Source: Clostridia bacterium (lineage in GTDB: Bacteria > Bacillota > Clostridia > Oscillospirales > Acutalibacteraceae). From it: 47,055 nucleotides of DNA. The stretch spans positions 1 through 47,055 of the forward strand of contig JAKSQX010000009.1 in NCBI GenBank assembly GCA_024403955.1, in the 5' to 3' direction. The position numbers and the translations under genes were made by a program. The notes under the pieces were generated by a model that ran no database searches, was not told the DNA's origin, and saw only the letters and a list, made by a program, of their open reading frames with translations. Shown here one piece after another: positions 39,482 through 47,055 of the stretch. Each line of letters starts with the position of its first letter. The stretch's first letter is position 1.

Positions 39482-40490
39482 ATTTATATTTCTTTTCAAT
39501 ATCTTTTATGTTTGCTTTATTCAAAGGATTATTATCAGTGGCCTTCTTAAGCTGATCATTAACAACGTGGGTGTAAATCTGTGTTGTTCCAACATTCTCA
39601 TGGCCTAAGATTTCCTTTAATACTAGGACATCTGCATCACCATATTGGTACATAAGTGTTGCTGCAGTGTGTCTCAGTTTATGTGTTGAATAACCCTCAA
39701 GACCAGCTTTATCAAGGGCCGTATAAACAATATGTTGAACAGTCTTTGGACTGATTCTTTGCTTTCTATTAGATAAGAATAATGCATCCTTATCAATAAC
39801 TCCATCAACGGGTCTAACTCTCATGTATGAGTTTATAGCCTGAATACAGGCATCGTTTAAGTATACAGTTCTTTCTTTATTACCTTTACCAGTGACCTTT
39901 ATAGTATTATCGTCTTTGATGTCCGTGTAATTGAGTCCTACGAGCTCAGAAAGACGCATTCCGCAGTTCAAGAACAACGTAATTATAGCAAAATCTCGCT
40001 CTTTATGAGGTCCTTCAAAAGAGCTTCTAAGTAAGTCTGTTGCTTCCTCTAAAGTTAAGTATTTTGGAAGTGTTTGCTTAAGCTTAGGGGAGTCAAGGTT
40101 CTGCATTGGGTTCTCTTTAATAATTCCTTTTTGGGATTTACAGAATTTAAAGAAATCACGTAGCGTAGATACTTTGCGGGCTCTGGTACGTGCAGAATTA
40201 CCACGGGCATCTTTACAAAAACTTAAAAAAGCATAAGCATCAGTAATTGTTATATTTTTAACAAAGTCGTCATCGCAATCTTTTATAGATATAGAAGCAA
40301 ATGCTTCTTCATCCTTAGGATCTTTAACATCAGTCATACCACGTGACCATTTAATATACCTAAAAAAGGTACGAAGATCAGTAGCATATTCAGATACAGT
40401 ATTTTTAGATCGGTTTTTAATAGCATCCATATAATTTAAGAATTCAACCATGGTATCTGGGAAATCTTTATAATCTGCACGAGTTATCAT
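39480..40490 (-). CDS. Tyrosine recombinase of XerC/XerD type
   Basis: 336 residues. Residues about 10-130 are the SAM-like DNA-binding domain (DTMVEFLNYMDAIKNRSKNTVSEYATDL), the rest is the catalytic domain. The catalytic Arg is in CGMRLSELVGL, the His-Arg pair in STHKLRHTAATLM, then LGHENVGTTQIYTHV with His and the nucleophile Tyr. Size and motif order fit XerC/XerD, but a second Xer gene is not adjacent and no clear mobile element is present. ATG at 40490 with GGAGG upstream is chosen over an in-frame start at 40532. The 383-bp region before it is rich in repeats. Confidence 0.92.
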   Translation of the reverse strand: MITRADYKDFPDTMVEFLNYMDAIKNRSKNTVSEYATDLRTFFRYIKWSRGMTDVKDPKDEEAFASISIKDCDDDFVKNITITDAYAFLSFCKDARGNSARTRARKVSTLRDFFKFCKSQKGIIKENPMQNLDSPKLKQTLPKYLTLEEATDLLRSSFEGPHKERDFAIITLFLNCGMRLSELVGLNYTDIKDDNTIKVTGKGNKERTVYLNDACIQAINSYMRVRPVDGVIDKDALFLSNRKQRISPKTVQHIVYTALDKAGLEGYSTHKLRHTAATLMYQYGDADVLVLKEILGHENVGTTQIYTHVVNDQLKKATDNNPLNKANIKDIEKKYK

Positions 40491-40539
40491 AGAAACCTCC
40501 AAAAAAACGTCTAATAGAAATTTTTCAGACAATGTAGCA

Positions 40540-40611
40540 TATGTTTAGAAAAAACTGATCGGATGAGAATTTTCTAAACGATACAATGTATGTCTAGAAA
40601 AAACTGATTGG
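40540..40611. repeat. Two 23-bp direct repeats with an inverted core between them
   Basis: 40540-40562 and 40589-40611 share TATGT[TC]TAGAAAAAACTGAT[CT]GG with two differences, 49 bp apart. Between them TTTTCTAAAC (40570-40579) is the inverse of the GTTTAGAAAA core. Both repeats are preceded by ACAATGTA. They lie 50-120 bp upstream of the integrase start. Confidence 0.8.
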
Positions 40612-40665
40612 CTCAAAACGAGACGAGAAAAAGGCAAACAAATACTTATAATACAATATTTATAG

Positions 40666-40729
40666 GAAATAGCTAATAAATGGCTTAAAACCATAAAATA
40701 CTATAAATATTAGTAATATTTGCTATTTC
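40666..40729. repeat. 13-bp inverted repeat with a nested small hairpin
   Basis: GAAATAGCTAATA (40666-40678) faces TATTTGCTATTTC (40717-40729), one mismatch. Inside is ATGG-CTTAAAA-CCAT. The region is very AT-rich. It may be a recombinase or regulator binding site, or an RNA structure. Confidence 0.55.
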
Positions 40730-40740
40730 TTCTCCTCTAA

Positions 40741-40768
40741 ATTATACAAAATTTTTATTTTGTATAAT
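40741..40768. repeat. Perfect 28-bp palindrome with 11-6-11 layout
   Basis: ATTATACAAAA, spacer TTTTTA, TTTTGTATAAT. The 11-6-11 layout is that of XerCD dif sites, though the inner bases do not match known Gram-positive dif. The remaining part of the 383-bp gap (40491-40873) holds no gene. Confidence 0.75.
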
Positions 40769-40829
40769 TTTATCACAAAATCTGAATAATGTAAAGTATT
40801 ATCTTCCCCATATAACAATATATAAAAAT

Positions 40830-40857
40830 AAGCTACCAGCAATTAAACTGGTAGCTT
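40830..40857 (-). terminator. Terminator of the tocopherol-cyclase-like gene
   Basis: AAGCTACCAG (40830-40839) pairs with CTGGTAGCTT (40848-40857) around an 8-nt loop. Downstream on the minus strand is ATTTTTATA. It is the end of the adenine deaminase run. Confidence 0.8.
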
Positions 40858-40873
40858 TATCTTTATTAAATGA

Positions 40874-41728
40874 TTATAAATGTCTTCTCTCGTAGCCTAC
40901 GTGCTCACTTGTGAGATCAAACTGAAGTTTGCCTGACTTGTAATAACGGAATCTACAAGTAGCATTGTTAGCTTCACGGAGTTCTTCAGTCATAGAACCT
41001 TCAGAAGCTGAAACAAGACTGTGAGCTGTACCCTCATCAAGTACATCGATAACAAACTTTCTATTTGGGAACTGCCAGAGAGTAATCTTATCCTTCTTAA
41101 GTCTTGTAAGAGCAAGGAAGTAAGTTGAGAGTCTCTGCTCCCTCTTACCCTTCTGGTTAAGAATAGCGATACTACCACGTACAGGAATACCAAGTACTGG
41201 AACTTGAGCAATACAGCATACTATAGCTGTATCATCAGGGTCATCAAAGCTATTGCACTGAATCCACATATGAGCTGCTGGGAACTGCTCACCTGAGTCA
41301 CACTCATGATAACCATAACCGTTATCAAAGTCATACTCTTCGCCCTCTACAACAACTTTACCCATTGTTCTATGACGGATACTGATGATTGAGTGTCTGT
41401 CCTCAAGTGGTAAATACTTAAGGAATCCCATAAAGTCATAAGCAATTGGTGTAGTGTCTGTGAAGTGAATCTCTCCCTTGATTTCTGGAAGGTCAATCTT
41501 CATATAGTCATTAGTAAATTCACTGTTGCCAACTTTAATTACATCGCCCATCTCACCCTTTGGGAAAGTGTAATTATAAGCCTTCTTGTCAGTGATAACC
41601 TGAAGTGTTCCACCCTCTTCAGCGATACCAGGGATAATGCCAAATACCTTTGACTTATCAGCTGTGTACTGCTTGTAGTAGTGGCCGTAGAACTTGGTCT
41701 TGTCCTTGTTGCTAGTTAATGTAGCCAT
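40874..41728 (-). CDS. Tocopherol-cyclase-like family protein
   Basis: 284 residues with no membrane segment or signal peptide. The pattern GYGYHECDSGEQFPAAHMWIQCNSFDDP is close to the conserved YxExDWGxxFPxxYxWxQxN signature of the tocopherol cyclase-like family, and RGSIAILNQKGKREQRLSTYFLALTRL resembles the later strands. In plants the fold cyclises tocopherol precursors; in Firmicutes the role is unknown. Gut anaerobes do not make tocopherol, so another lipid-like substrate or a binding function is likely. GGAGAACACGAA precedes the ATG. It follows the phosphatase gene by 49 bp. Confidence 0.75.
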   Translation of the reverse strand: MATLTSNKDKTKFYGHYYKQYTADKSKVFGIIPGIAEEGGTLQVITDKKAYNYTFPKGEMGDVIKVGNSEFTNDYMKIDLPEIKGEIHFTDTTPIAYDFMGFLKYLPLEDRHSIISIRHRTMGKVVVEGEEYDFDNGYGYHECDSGEQFPAAHMWIQCNSFDDPDDTAIVCCIAQVPVLGIPVRGSIAILNQKGKREQRLSTYFLALTRLKKDKITLWQFPNRKFVIDVLDEGTAHSLVSASEGSMTEELREANNATCRFRYYKSGKLQFDLTSEHVGYERRHL

Positions 41729-41777
41729 TTCGTGTTCTCCTTATCTTATATTTCAAATAACGTTTTCTCTGTCTGCG

Positions 41778-42497
41778 TCAATTTTTATAAACTTCCTTCC
41801 ATTTGGCCTTGCGTTCCTCTGTAACATCAAACTTTTTAAGTAGCATTTCATCAAGGCTTCCGTAATTTTCATTAACTATGTCATAGGCATGAAGCAATAA
41901 TTCCTCATGTGTTGATTCAGCATATCTAATATCGTCAATTCTGCGCTGACTAAACTTTAGTCTTTCAAGTTGTTTTTGCCTATCCTTTGGCGGCCTTAGT
42001 TCATTTGAAATCAAATAGTTGGCCATTATTTCTTCATCAGAGATGCCGAGACAATGCTCAATAATGACCGCACAAAAACCAGTTCTGTCTTTACCTTCAG
42101 TGCAATGAAAGAGGAATCTTTCTCCCCTATCCATCGCCTCAAATATTTCTTTCCAAACTGGAGATAAAGCTATTGCTTCATATGAGTCCCACTTATTCTG
42201 TCTCATTTTATAAGACCATGGTTCAACAAGATGTCCAGCAAGAATCTTTGAACGTATATCAGTTAATACATAACGATACTTTTGAGCATTAATAGTGTTT
42301 AAGCGCTTATATGTACAGCCCTCTGGGACAAAATCAGGCTTTTCAAAAGCTTCCATTCTACAACGTAAATCAAAGATATGATCTAGGTCTAAACTTTGTA
42401 GCATAGCCTTTTCTTCATCATTCAGCTGATTTTTATATATAGTTGCACTTCGCCAGATTTTATCTGTACCACTGACGTTTCTAAAATTGTTTAACAT
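41778..42497 (-). CDS. Tyrosine-protein phosphatase (PTP-like, Y_phosphatase3 type)
   Basis: 239 residues. The P-loop is HCTEGKDRTG (Cys132, Arg138), the standard CX5R cysteine phosphatase site, and the N-terminus has NFRNVSGTDKIWRSATIY and LDHIFDLRCRMEAFE, typical of the bacterial tyrosine/serine phosphatase family. It acts in the cytosol because no signal peptide is seen; some relatives dephosphorylate phosphoinositides. Its start overlaps the adenine deaminase stop by 1 bp, so the two are translated together. Confidence 0.9.
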   Translation of the reverse strand: MLNNFRNVSGTDKIWRSATIYKNQLNDEEKAMLQSLDLDHIFDLRCRMEAFEKPDFVPEGCTYKRLNTINAQKYRYVLTDIRSKILAGHLVEPWSYKMRQNKWDSYEAIALSPVWKEIFEAMDRGERFLFHCTEGKDRTGFCAVIIEHCLGISDEEIMANYLISNELRPPKDRQKQLERLKFSQRRIDDIRYAESTHEELLLHAYDIVNENYGSLDEMLLKKFDVTEERKAKWKEVYKN

Positions 42498-44197
42498 TAT
42501 TCACCTACGACTAAATCCACTCTTTGGAATTTATTTACATCAATAAGTCCCTGCGTACTCATCTTAAGAGATGGGATAACAGGAAGGGATACAAATGCCA
42601 TATTCATGAATGGCTCTATTCCCTCGTTAACACCAATATCCTTAACAGTCTTTCTAAGTATTTCATTTTGTTCTGCAATAACAGCTGCAGGTTTATCTGT
42701 CATAAGACCAGCAAGAGGTAAAGGCATACTTGCAACAATCTCACCATCAACACAAACTGCAAGACCACCGCTAATCTTTCTAATATGGTTTGCAACTTTA
42801 ATCATATCTTTATCATTTGTTCCTATAACGATAAGGTTATGTGAGTCATGAGAGATTGAACTTGCAATAGCACCGTTCTTAAGACCTATGCCGTGAATGT
42901 ATCCGAGTCCAACGTGTCTTGTACTCTGATGTCTCTCACAAACGGCAAGTTTTAAGATATCACGGTCAACGTCGATTCCGTTCTTTCCATTATCAAAATC
43001 AATCTCTTCAATAAGTTCATTCGTTAAGAGACTGCCAGGAATTACGTCAATTACACGGCACTTTTTCTTGCCTATCTCAGGTATCATAAATGAAACCACT
43101 TTAAGTTTAGGCATATTGAATGAGAATCTAACTGCCTTGCTCATTTGTAAGTCAGGAACTGGGTCTTTGATAGGAAGTGTTACGCCATTTTTAACTGACT
43201 GAATACCATCACAGTAGACATCTGTGATGCTCATAGTATTAAGGTCATCAACTATAAGAAGATCTGCATTATATCCAGGTGCTACAGCACCTACTTTATT
43301 TAAACCAAAGCACTGAGCAGCCTGATACGAAGCCATACGAATTGCTTTAATTGGGTTTACACCCTTCTTCACTGCAAGACGGATGATATGGTCAATATGA
43401 CCTTCTTTAATCAAATCTGCAGGATGTCTGTCATCAGTACAAAGAAGAGCATGTCTACACCAAGGTTCCTCAAATATTGGCATTAAAGCATCGAGGTTCT
43501 TTGCTGCTGTTCCCTCTCTTATCATTATCCACTGACCTTTTGAGATTCTCTCTTTTGCCTCATCAGCAGATGTTGTCTCATGGTCTGAATAAATGCCGTA
43601 TGAAACGTATTTATCAAGATCTTTTCCTGTGAGCAATGGAGCGTGTCCATCAATATGAAGACCTAATTCTCTACAGGATTTTACCTTTTCAATAACAGAT
43701 TCATCGCCAAAGATAAGGCCTGGATAATTCATCATCTCAGCGAGACCTAATACTCTAGGATGTTTATAGAAAGGTGCTAAGTTTTCAGCATTAAGAATAG
43801 CACCAGACTCGTCAAAAGGTGTTGCTGGTACACATGAAGGCACCATAATATTAACGTGCATTGGGATGTTTTCACTCATCTCAAGCATATAAGCAATACC
43901 GTAAGAGCCACATACATTGGCAATCTCATGAGGGTCTGCAACAATACTTGTTGTACCATGTGGTAAGCACACACGAGCAAGTTCTGCTGGTGTGAGCATT
44001 GTACTCTCGATATGAATATGACCATCAATAAGGCCAGGACAGATGTATTTTCCAGAAATATTTATAACAGTATCAGCGTCAGAGTCATCGTACTCTCCTA
44101 CCCCGATAATAATGCTGTCTTCTATCAAAACATTTTTCTTTTCAACTGAGTCAGTAAAGACATTTATAACGGAACCGTTCTTGAATAAGGTTTTCAT
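42497..44197 (-). CDS. ade: Adenine deaminase
   Basis: Converts adenine to hypoxanthine and ammonia for purine salvage. The metal site is GLIDGHIHIESTM (His-x-His), with GTTSIVADPHEIANVCG, HIDGHAPLLTG and LLCTDDRHPADL as further metal-binding segments. The C-terminal part has IASSISHDSHNLIVIGTND, typical of AdeC. At 566 residues it has the usual length. The ATG follows AGGAGG. It is the first gene of a minus-strand run with the phosphatase and tocopherol-cyclase-like genes. Confidence 0.95.
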   Translation of the reverse strand: MKTLFKNGSVINVFTDSVEKKNVLIEDSIIIGVGEYDDSDADTVINISGKYICPGLIDGHIHIESTMLTPAELARVCLPHGTTSIVADPHEIANVCGSYGIAYMLEMSENIPMHVNIMVPSCVPATPFDESGAILNAENLAPFYKHPRVLGLAEMMNYPGLIFGDESVIEKVKSCRELGLHIDGHAPLLTGKDLDKYVSYGIYSDHETTSADEAKERISKGQWIMIREGTAAKNLDALMPIFEEPWCRHALLCTDDRHPADLIKEGHIDHIIRLAVKKGVNPIKAIRMASYQAAQCFGLNKVGAVAPGYNADLLIVDDLNTMSITDVYCDGIQSVKNGVTLPIKDPVPDLQMSKAVRFSFNMPKLKVVSFMIPEIGKKKCRVIDVIPGSLLTNELIEEIDFDNGKNGIDVDRDILKLAVCERHQSTRHVGLGYIHGIGLKNGAIASSISHDSHNLIVIGTNDKDMIKVANHIRKISGGLAVCVDGEIVASMPLPLAGLMTDKPAAVIAEQNEILRKTVKDIGVNEGIEPFMNMAFVSLPVIPSLKMSTQGLIDVNKFQRVDLVVGE

Positions 44198-44289
44198 AAG
44201 TCCTCCTATGAAAAGTAAACATATTTAATGAACACGAAAGATAAATATGTATAAATTTGACTATATAATTATAACATAAAAAAGGATAT

Positions 44290-44319
44290 AATATACAAGC
44301 AAATAATATACAAGCAAAT
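44290..44319. repeat. Perfect 15-bp tandem duplication
   Basis: AATATACAAGCAAAT occurs twice in a row. The first copy overlaps a TATAAT (44287-44292), the possible -10 box of the lipase gene. Confidence 0.85.
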
Positions 44320-44339
44320 CATTTTGGAGGTTATGTTTT

Positions 44340-45521
44340 ATGAAAATGGTTACTAACTATCCTTTCATTCTTGTTCACGGCATGCTCGGCTATGGACAGG
44401 ATGACTTGGTAAACAAACTCGCACCTTATTATGGAATGCTTTCTGGTAACCTTCGTCAGTACTTAACTGACCAGGGTTTTGAAGTATATGATCCTTCTAT
44501 CGGTAAGCTTTCAAGTGCATGGGACAGAGCTTGTGAGCTCTATGCTCAGCTTGTTGGTGGTACAGTAGACTACGGTATCGCTCACTCTCAGAAGTATGGT
44601 CATAAGCGTTTTGGTAGAACTTATGACAAGCCACTCTTCGAGGGTTGGGGTCCTGATAAGAAGATCAACCTTGTAGGTCACTCATTCGGTGGTGCTACAA
44701 TTAGACTTCTTGCTACTCTCCTTGCAAAGGGAAGTGAAGCAGAAATCGCTGCTACACCAAAGGATGAGATCTCTGAGCTCTTCACTGGTGGTAAAGAAGA
44801 TTGGGTATTTTCAATCACAGCTATTGCTTCAGTTCATGAGGGTACAACACTTATGTATGGTGCTCCAAAGGCTTGTGATAAGCTTGAGGACGTAACATAT
44901 ATGCTCTGCAACATCGCTGGCGACAACTTCCTTGGTAAGTTCTATGAGAGCCACATGGAGCAGTGGGATCTTATTGGTTGGGAAAACGGTAAGGTTGTAA
45001 ACAGACCTTGGTCAAGACAGAAACAGCGCGCTGTTAAGGAGAGCCTTGATAACGTATGGTATGACTTAACACTCAAGGGTGCCAAAGAAGTAAATGAGAC
45101 AATCGAATGTCTCCCTAATGTTTACTACTTCTCATGGCCATGCTGCAAGACATCTCAGTTATTCTTCTCTGAGAAGCCAAAGCACACACCACGTTTTACA
45201 ATGTGTCCTCTCTTCCAGCCATTCTCACGTGTAATTGGTAGCTACTCTGTAAACGATATCAACGATATCCCTATCGATACACATTGGCTTGCAAACGATG
45301 GCGTTGTTCCAACTATTTCTGAGACATCTCCATTTGATGAGCCACACATGGATCTCCATGATCTCAAGGGTGAACCAAAGAAAGGTATGTGGTACATCTA
45401 CGATGTATTCCCATGTGACCATCTTGGCATCATCGGTGGTTTCCTTCTTCCAACATCAGCATCTAAGATGCAGCCTTGGTATAGAAACCACTTCCGCATG
45501 ATTAACCAGCTTAAGAAATAA
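44340..45521 (+). CDS. Lipase of the Staphylococcus/Bacillus type, no signal peptide
   Basis: A triacylglycerol-lipase-like alpha/beta hydrolase of 393 residues. The N-terminal oxyanion motif YPFILVHGMLGYG is followed by the nucleophile GHSFGG (Ser115), then a large lid region and the DGVVPTISE and CDHLGIIGG segments with probable Asp and His. This is the family I.5/I.6 layout. These enzymes are normally secreted; here the protein starts at once with the oxyanion strand and has no signal peptide. GGAGG lies 9 bp before the ATG. It is a single gene. Confidence 0.88.
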   Translation: MKMVTNYPFILVHGMLGYGQDDLVNKLAPYYGMLSGNLRQYLTDQGFEVYDPSIGKLSSAWDRACELYAQLVGGTVDYGIAHSQKYGHKRFGRTYDKPLFEGWGPDKKINLVGHSFGGATIRLLATLLAKGSEAEIAATPKDEISELFTGGKEDWVFSITAIASVHEGTTLMYGAPKACDKLEDVTYMLCNIAGDNFLGKFYESHMEQWDLIGWENGKVVNRPWSRQKQRAVKESLDNVWYDLTLKGAKEVNETIECLPNVYYFSWPCCKTSQLFFSEKPKHTPRFTMCPLFQPFSRVIGSYSVNDINDIPIDTHWLANDGVVPTISETSPFDEPHMDLHDLKGEPKKGMWYIYDVFPCDHLGIIGGFLLPTSASKMQPWYRNHFRMINQLKK

Positions 45522-45530
45522 GCAAAAACT

Positions 45531-45556
45531 AAGCCCACCGTTTGGTGGGCTTTTTC
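45531..45556. terminator. Bidirectional terminator between the lipase and NUDIX genes
   Basis: AAGCCCACC/GGTGGGCTT with loop GTTT, followed by TTTCTATTT. A-rich sequence on the left serves the minus-strand run. Confidence 0.88.
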
Positions 45557-45559
45557 TAT

Positions 45560-46111
45560 TTATACTCCAAGGATTCTTGCGGCTTTAAGAATAGCAACCT
45601 GTGTTTTTGAATCAGGTATCTTACCTGTCATAACTTCGTCTACAAGGTCCGAGAGAGGCACTTTCTTAACATTGAGTAATTCGTCATCATCGAGGTCTTG
45701 CTCGCCATAATGAAGGCCCTGAGCCAAGTACATTGTGATTCTCTCATCTGAATAAGCAGCAGCTGGATAAAACTCTCCAATATCTGTCCACTTATCAGCT
45801 GTAATACCTGTCTCTTCACGGAGTTCTCTCTTTGCGGCCTCTAGCCTATCCTCTGTCTTTGAATCAAGCTTACCCGCTGGAATTTCTGTTATTACCTCAT
45901 CAAAAGGATAACGATACTGGCGTTCAACAATTGCTTCATTATTATCTGTTACAGGAATAATGCAAACAGCACCAATATGTCTAATCACTTCTCTTGTTGA
46001 AGTGCTTCCATTTGAGAGACTAATTTTATCTTTTACGACATGAAGAATAACACCATCAAATATCTCTTCGCTACTGAGTTGTTTCTCCCTTAAATACTCT
46101 TCATTATCCAT
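45560..46111 (-). CDS. NUDIX hydrolase, ADP-ribose pyrophosphatase-like
   Basis: 183 residues. The Nudix box is GKLDSKTEDRLEAAKRELRE followed by ETGI (G-x5-E-x7-REUxEExGU), with IPAGK before it and EFYPAAAYSDERITMYLA after it, which is the ADP-ribose pyrophosphatase type. It would cleave ADP-ribose or related nucleotide sugars. It overlaps the nuclease gene by 8 bp. Confidence 0.92.
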   Translation of the reverse strand: MDNEEYLREKQLSSEEIFDGVILHVVKDKISLSNGSTSTREVIRHIGAVCIIPVTDNNEAIVERQYRYPFDEVITEIPAGKLDSKTEDRLEAAKRELREETGITADKWTDIGEFYPAAAYSDERITMYLAQGLHYGEQDLDDDELLNVKKVPLSDLVDEVMTGKIPDSKTQVAILKAARILGV

Positions 46112-46661
46112 TACTACTGTCCTTCCAAATTCCTAAGCCCGAAGCTTTTGCTCCGTCTTGTAGTCTATAAAACTCATCGGTATAACGAGTATTATTATGG
46201 TCGTTATAGACCTTTGCCATTCCATCTTTTAAGAGAAGACGTTGAATCATAGTTTCTCCATCTTCTAAATAGATATAAGCTAGCACTCGATCATACTTGT
46301 CTGTTCTCTTTTCATCATATTCAAGATAGACTTTTGAACCACTAGGTAAAAGGTTCTTTGTATAATCTGAAGCCTCTACACCCTCTTCAGTGTTGACTTT
46401 ACCTGTATCCTCAGGAGCAACACTTTCAGGAGTATCGATGTTAGCAAAGCGAACTCTAGTTTTTTGACCATCAAGGTCAATTATTATGGTATCGCCATCA
46501 ACTACACGCACAACGTCATACGGACCACAGAGCTCTATTTCAGGTTCTGTAGTCTGTTCTTTTGTTGTACTAGTTGTTTCGGCGTCTAAATAGTTTAGAT
46601 TACATGCAGAAAAACTAAATAGGACGCAAGTTACCAAAAGTAGGCTTAGAAGTTTCTTCAT
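46104..46661 (-). CDS. Lipoprotein thermonuclease (SNase family)
   Basis: 185 residues. The signal peptide MKKLLSLLLVTCVLFSF ends in the lipobox SFSAC with Cys20, so it is a surface lipoprotein. The nuclease domain has VVDGDTIIIDLDGQKTRVRF, RFANIDTPES, and EYDEKRTDKYDRVLAYIYL with the catalytic Arg and Glu positions of staphylococcal nuclease. ATG at 46661 is chosen because signal peptide logic requires it; the ribosome site GAAGGA lies a long 13 bp upstream. Its first 47 bp overlap the phosphatase gene in another frame. Confidence 0.88.
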   Translation of the reverse strand: MKKLLSLLLVTCVLFSFSACNLNYLDAETTSTTKEQTTEPEIELCGPYDVVRVVDGDTIIIDLDGQKTRVRFANIDTPESVAPEDTGKVNTEEGVEASDYTKNLLPSGSKVYLEYDEKRTDKYDRVLAYIYLEDGETMIQRLLLKDGMAKVYNDHNNTRYTDEFYRLQDGAKASGLGIWKDSSNG

Positions 46662-47055
46662 ATAGCATTTGACATCCTTCATTAATATCGTCCCAGGTCT
46701 CTTTAAAGTTTCGAGTATACCAAGGGTCGGCCACGTCTCTATCAAGTAAAAGACTTACCTTTCCGTCTGGGTCATCACAGATGTACGAGAGATTTCTAAC
46801 ATTGTAATGATCCATACAGATAATCATATCGTAATATTTATAATCTGCTTTTGTCATTTGGCGAGCATATTTGCCACTACAATCAATACCATTTTCATTC
46901 AAAATTTTCTGTACAGGAGGATATACAGGATTACCTATCTCCTCCCTGCTTGTTGCTGCAGAAGCGATCTCATAATCGGCTTCTTTACCGTTCTTTTTGA
47001 CAATGTCTTTCATAACGAACTCAGCCATTGCGCTTCTGCAGATATTGCCGTGGCA
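46615..47055 (-). CDS. Low-molecular-weight protein tyrosine phosphatase (N-terminus beyond the window)
   Basis: The frame runs out of the window on its left (5') side. The edge carries CHGNICRSAMAEFVM, the complete CX5R-type active-site loop, so only about 8 residues are missing. The general acid loop is DVADPWYT, and the conserved DYKYYDMIICMD segment is present. Such enzymes dephosphorylate protein tyrosines or arginines. The last 47 bp overlap the start of the lipoprotein nuclease gene, so these genes are likely coupled. Confidence 0.93.
   Translation of the reverse strand, partial: CHGNICRSAMAEFVMKDIVKKNGKEADYEIASAATSREEIGNPVYPPVQKILNENGIDCSGKYARQMTKADYKYYDMIICMDHYNVRNLSYICDDPDGKVSLLLDRDVADPWYTRNFKETWDDINEGCQMLYEETSKPTFGNLRPI

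Noticed and set aside
39480-40490. The tyrosine recombinase as part of a prophage or integrative element.
   Set aside because: Neighbours on both sides are ordinary chromosomal genes and no att repeats, excisionase or phage genes were seen.
40741-40768. Calling the 28-bp palindrome the chromosomal dif site.
   Set aside because: The layout fits but the inner bases do not match known dif, so it is listed only as a candidate.
1-47055. CRISPR array or insertion sequence.
   Set aside because: No regularly spaced repeats and no transposase reading frames or terminal inverted repeats were seen.

Overview
The window looks like chromosomal DNA of a low-GC, strictly anaerobic Firmicute of the class Clostridia, most likely a gut or rumen Lachnospiraceae-type organism (inference, not a species call). 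The evidence is AT-rich DNA with AGGAGG-type ribosome sites, an IspH-S1 fusion gene, a THF riboswitch before a folate ECF transporter, a PyrR-type attenuator, a corrinoid-activating Fe-S ATPase, a permuted GH3 beta-glucosidase of the Butyrivibrio/Ruminococcus type, and a rubrerythrin-family fragment at the left edge. Almost every base is assigned. No insertion sequence, prophage or CRISPR array was seen, and the only recombinase is a lone XerC/D-type integrase.

1-6624: rubrerythrin tail, a small zinc-ribbon protein on the minus strand, then a six-gene run (SLC13/ArsB-type permease, cytidylate-kinase-like protein, PotABCD polyamine ABC transporter whose binding protein carries a C-terminal membrane anchor). 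6660-10800: tRNA-Leu(GAG), a Dabb-like small protein, a permuted GH3 beta-glucosidase with an alpha/beta hydrolase, and a convergent tRNA-Leu(CAG). 10900-13093: pyrR and a uracil permease behind a PyrR attenuator. 13108-15771: minus-strand genes for an epimerase with a C-terminal zinc ribbon and a coiled-coil signal-peptidase-like membrane protein, each with a palindrome at or near its promoter. 15788-22590: a long housekeeping run (two membrane proteins, RpiR regulator, BaiN-like flavoprotein, cmk, plsC, ispH-rpsA). 22606-26886: FkbM methyltransferase, ComEA-like protein, MBOAT acyltransferase with a very short DHHW partner, and a DnaQ-type exonuclease with a zinc ribbon.

26887-35602 is the most interesting part. 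It is a corrinoid-dependent methyl-transfer module: a UroD-family methyltransferase, a 66-residue unknown protein, a divergent GroEL paralogue without GroES, a PucR-type regulator, a RACo-type corrinoid activator, a corrinoid protein, a methyl-THF methyltransferase and a THF-riboswitch-controlled FolT. Together these could take a methyl group from a donor (unknown here), pass it through a cobalamin protein to THF, reactivate the cobalamin, and import folate. The chaperonin and the 66-residue protein are not standard parts of such modules.

35616-39481: asd on the minus strand, then queA-tgt-yajC. 39480-40873: integrase gene with a 383-bp upstream region full of direct and inverted repeats. 40874-44197: minus-strand run of adenine deaminase, a protein tyrosine phosphatase and a tocopherol-cyclase-like protein. 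44340-47055: a lipase without a signal peptide, a NUDIX hydrolase, a lipoprotein nuclease and a low-molecular-weight tyrosine phosphatase cut by the right edge. All functions are from reading motifs by eye; no database search was possible.
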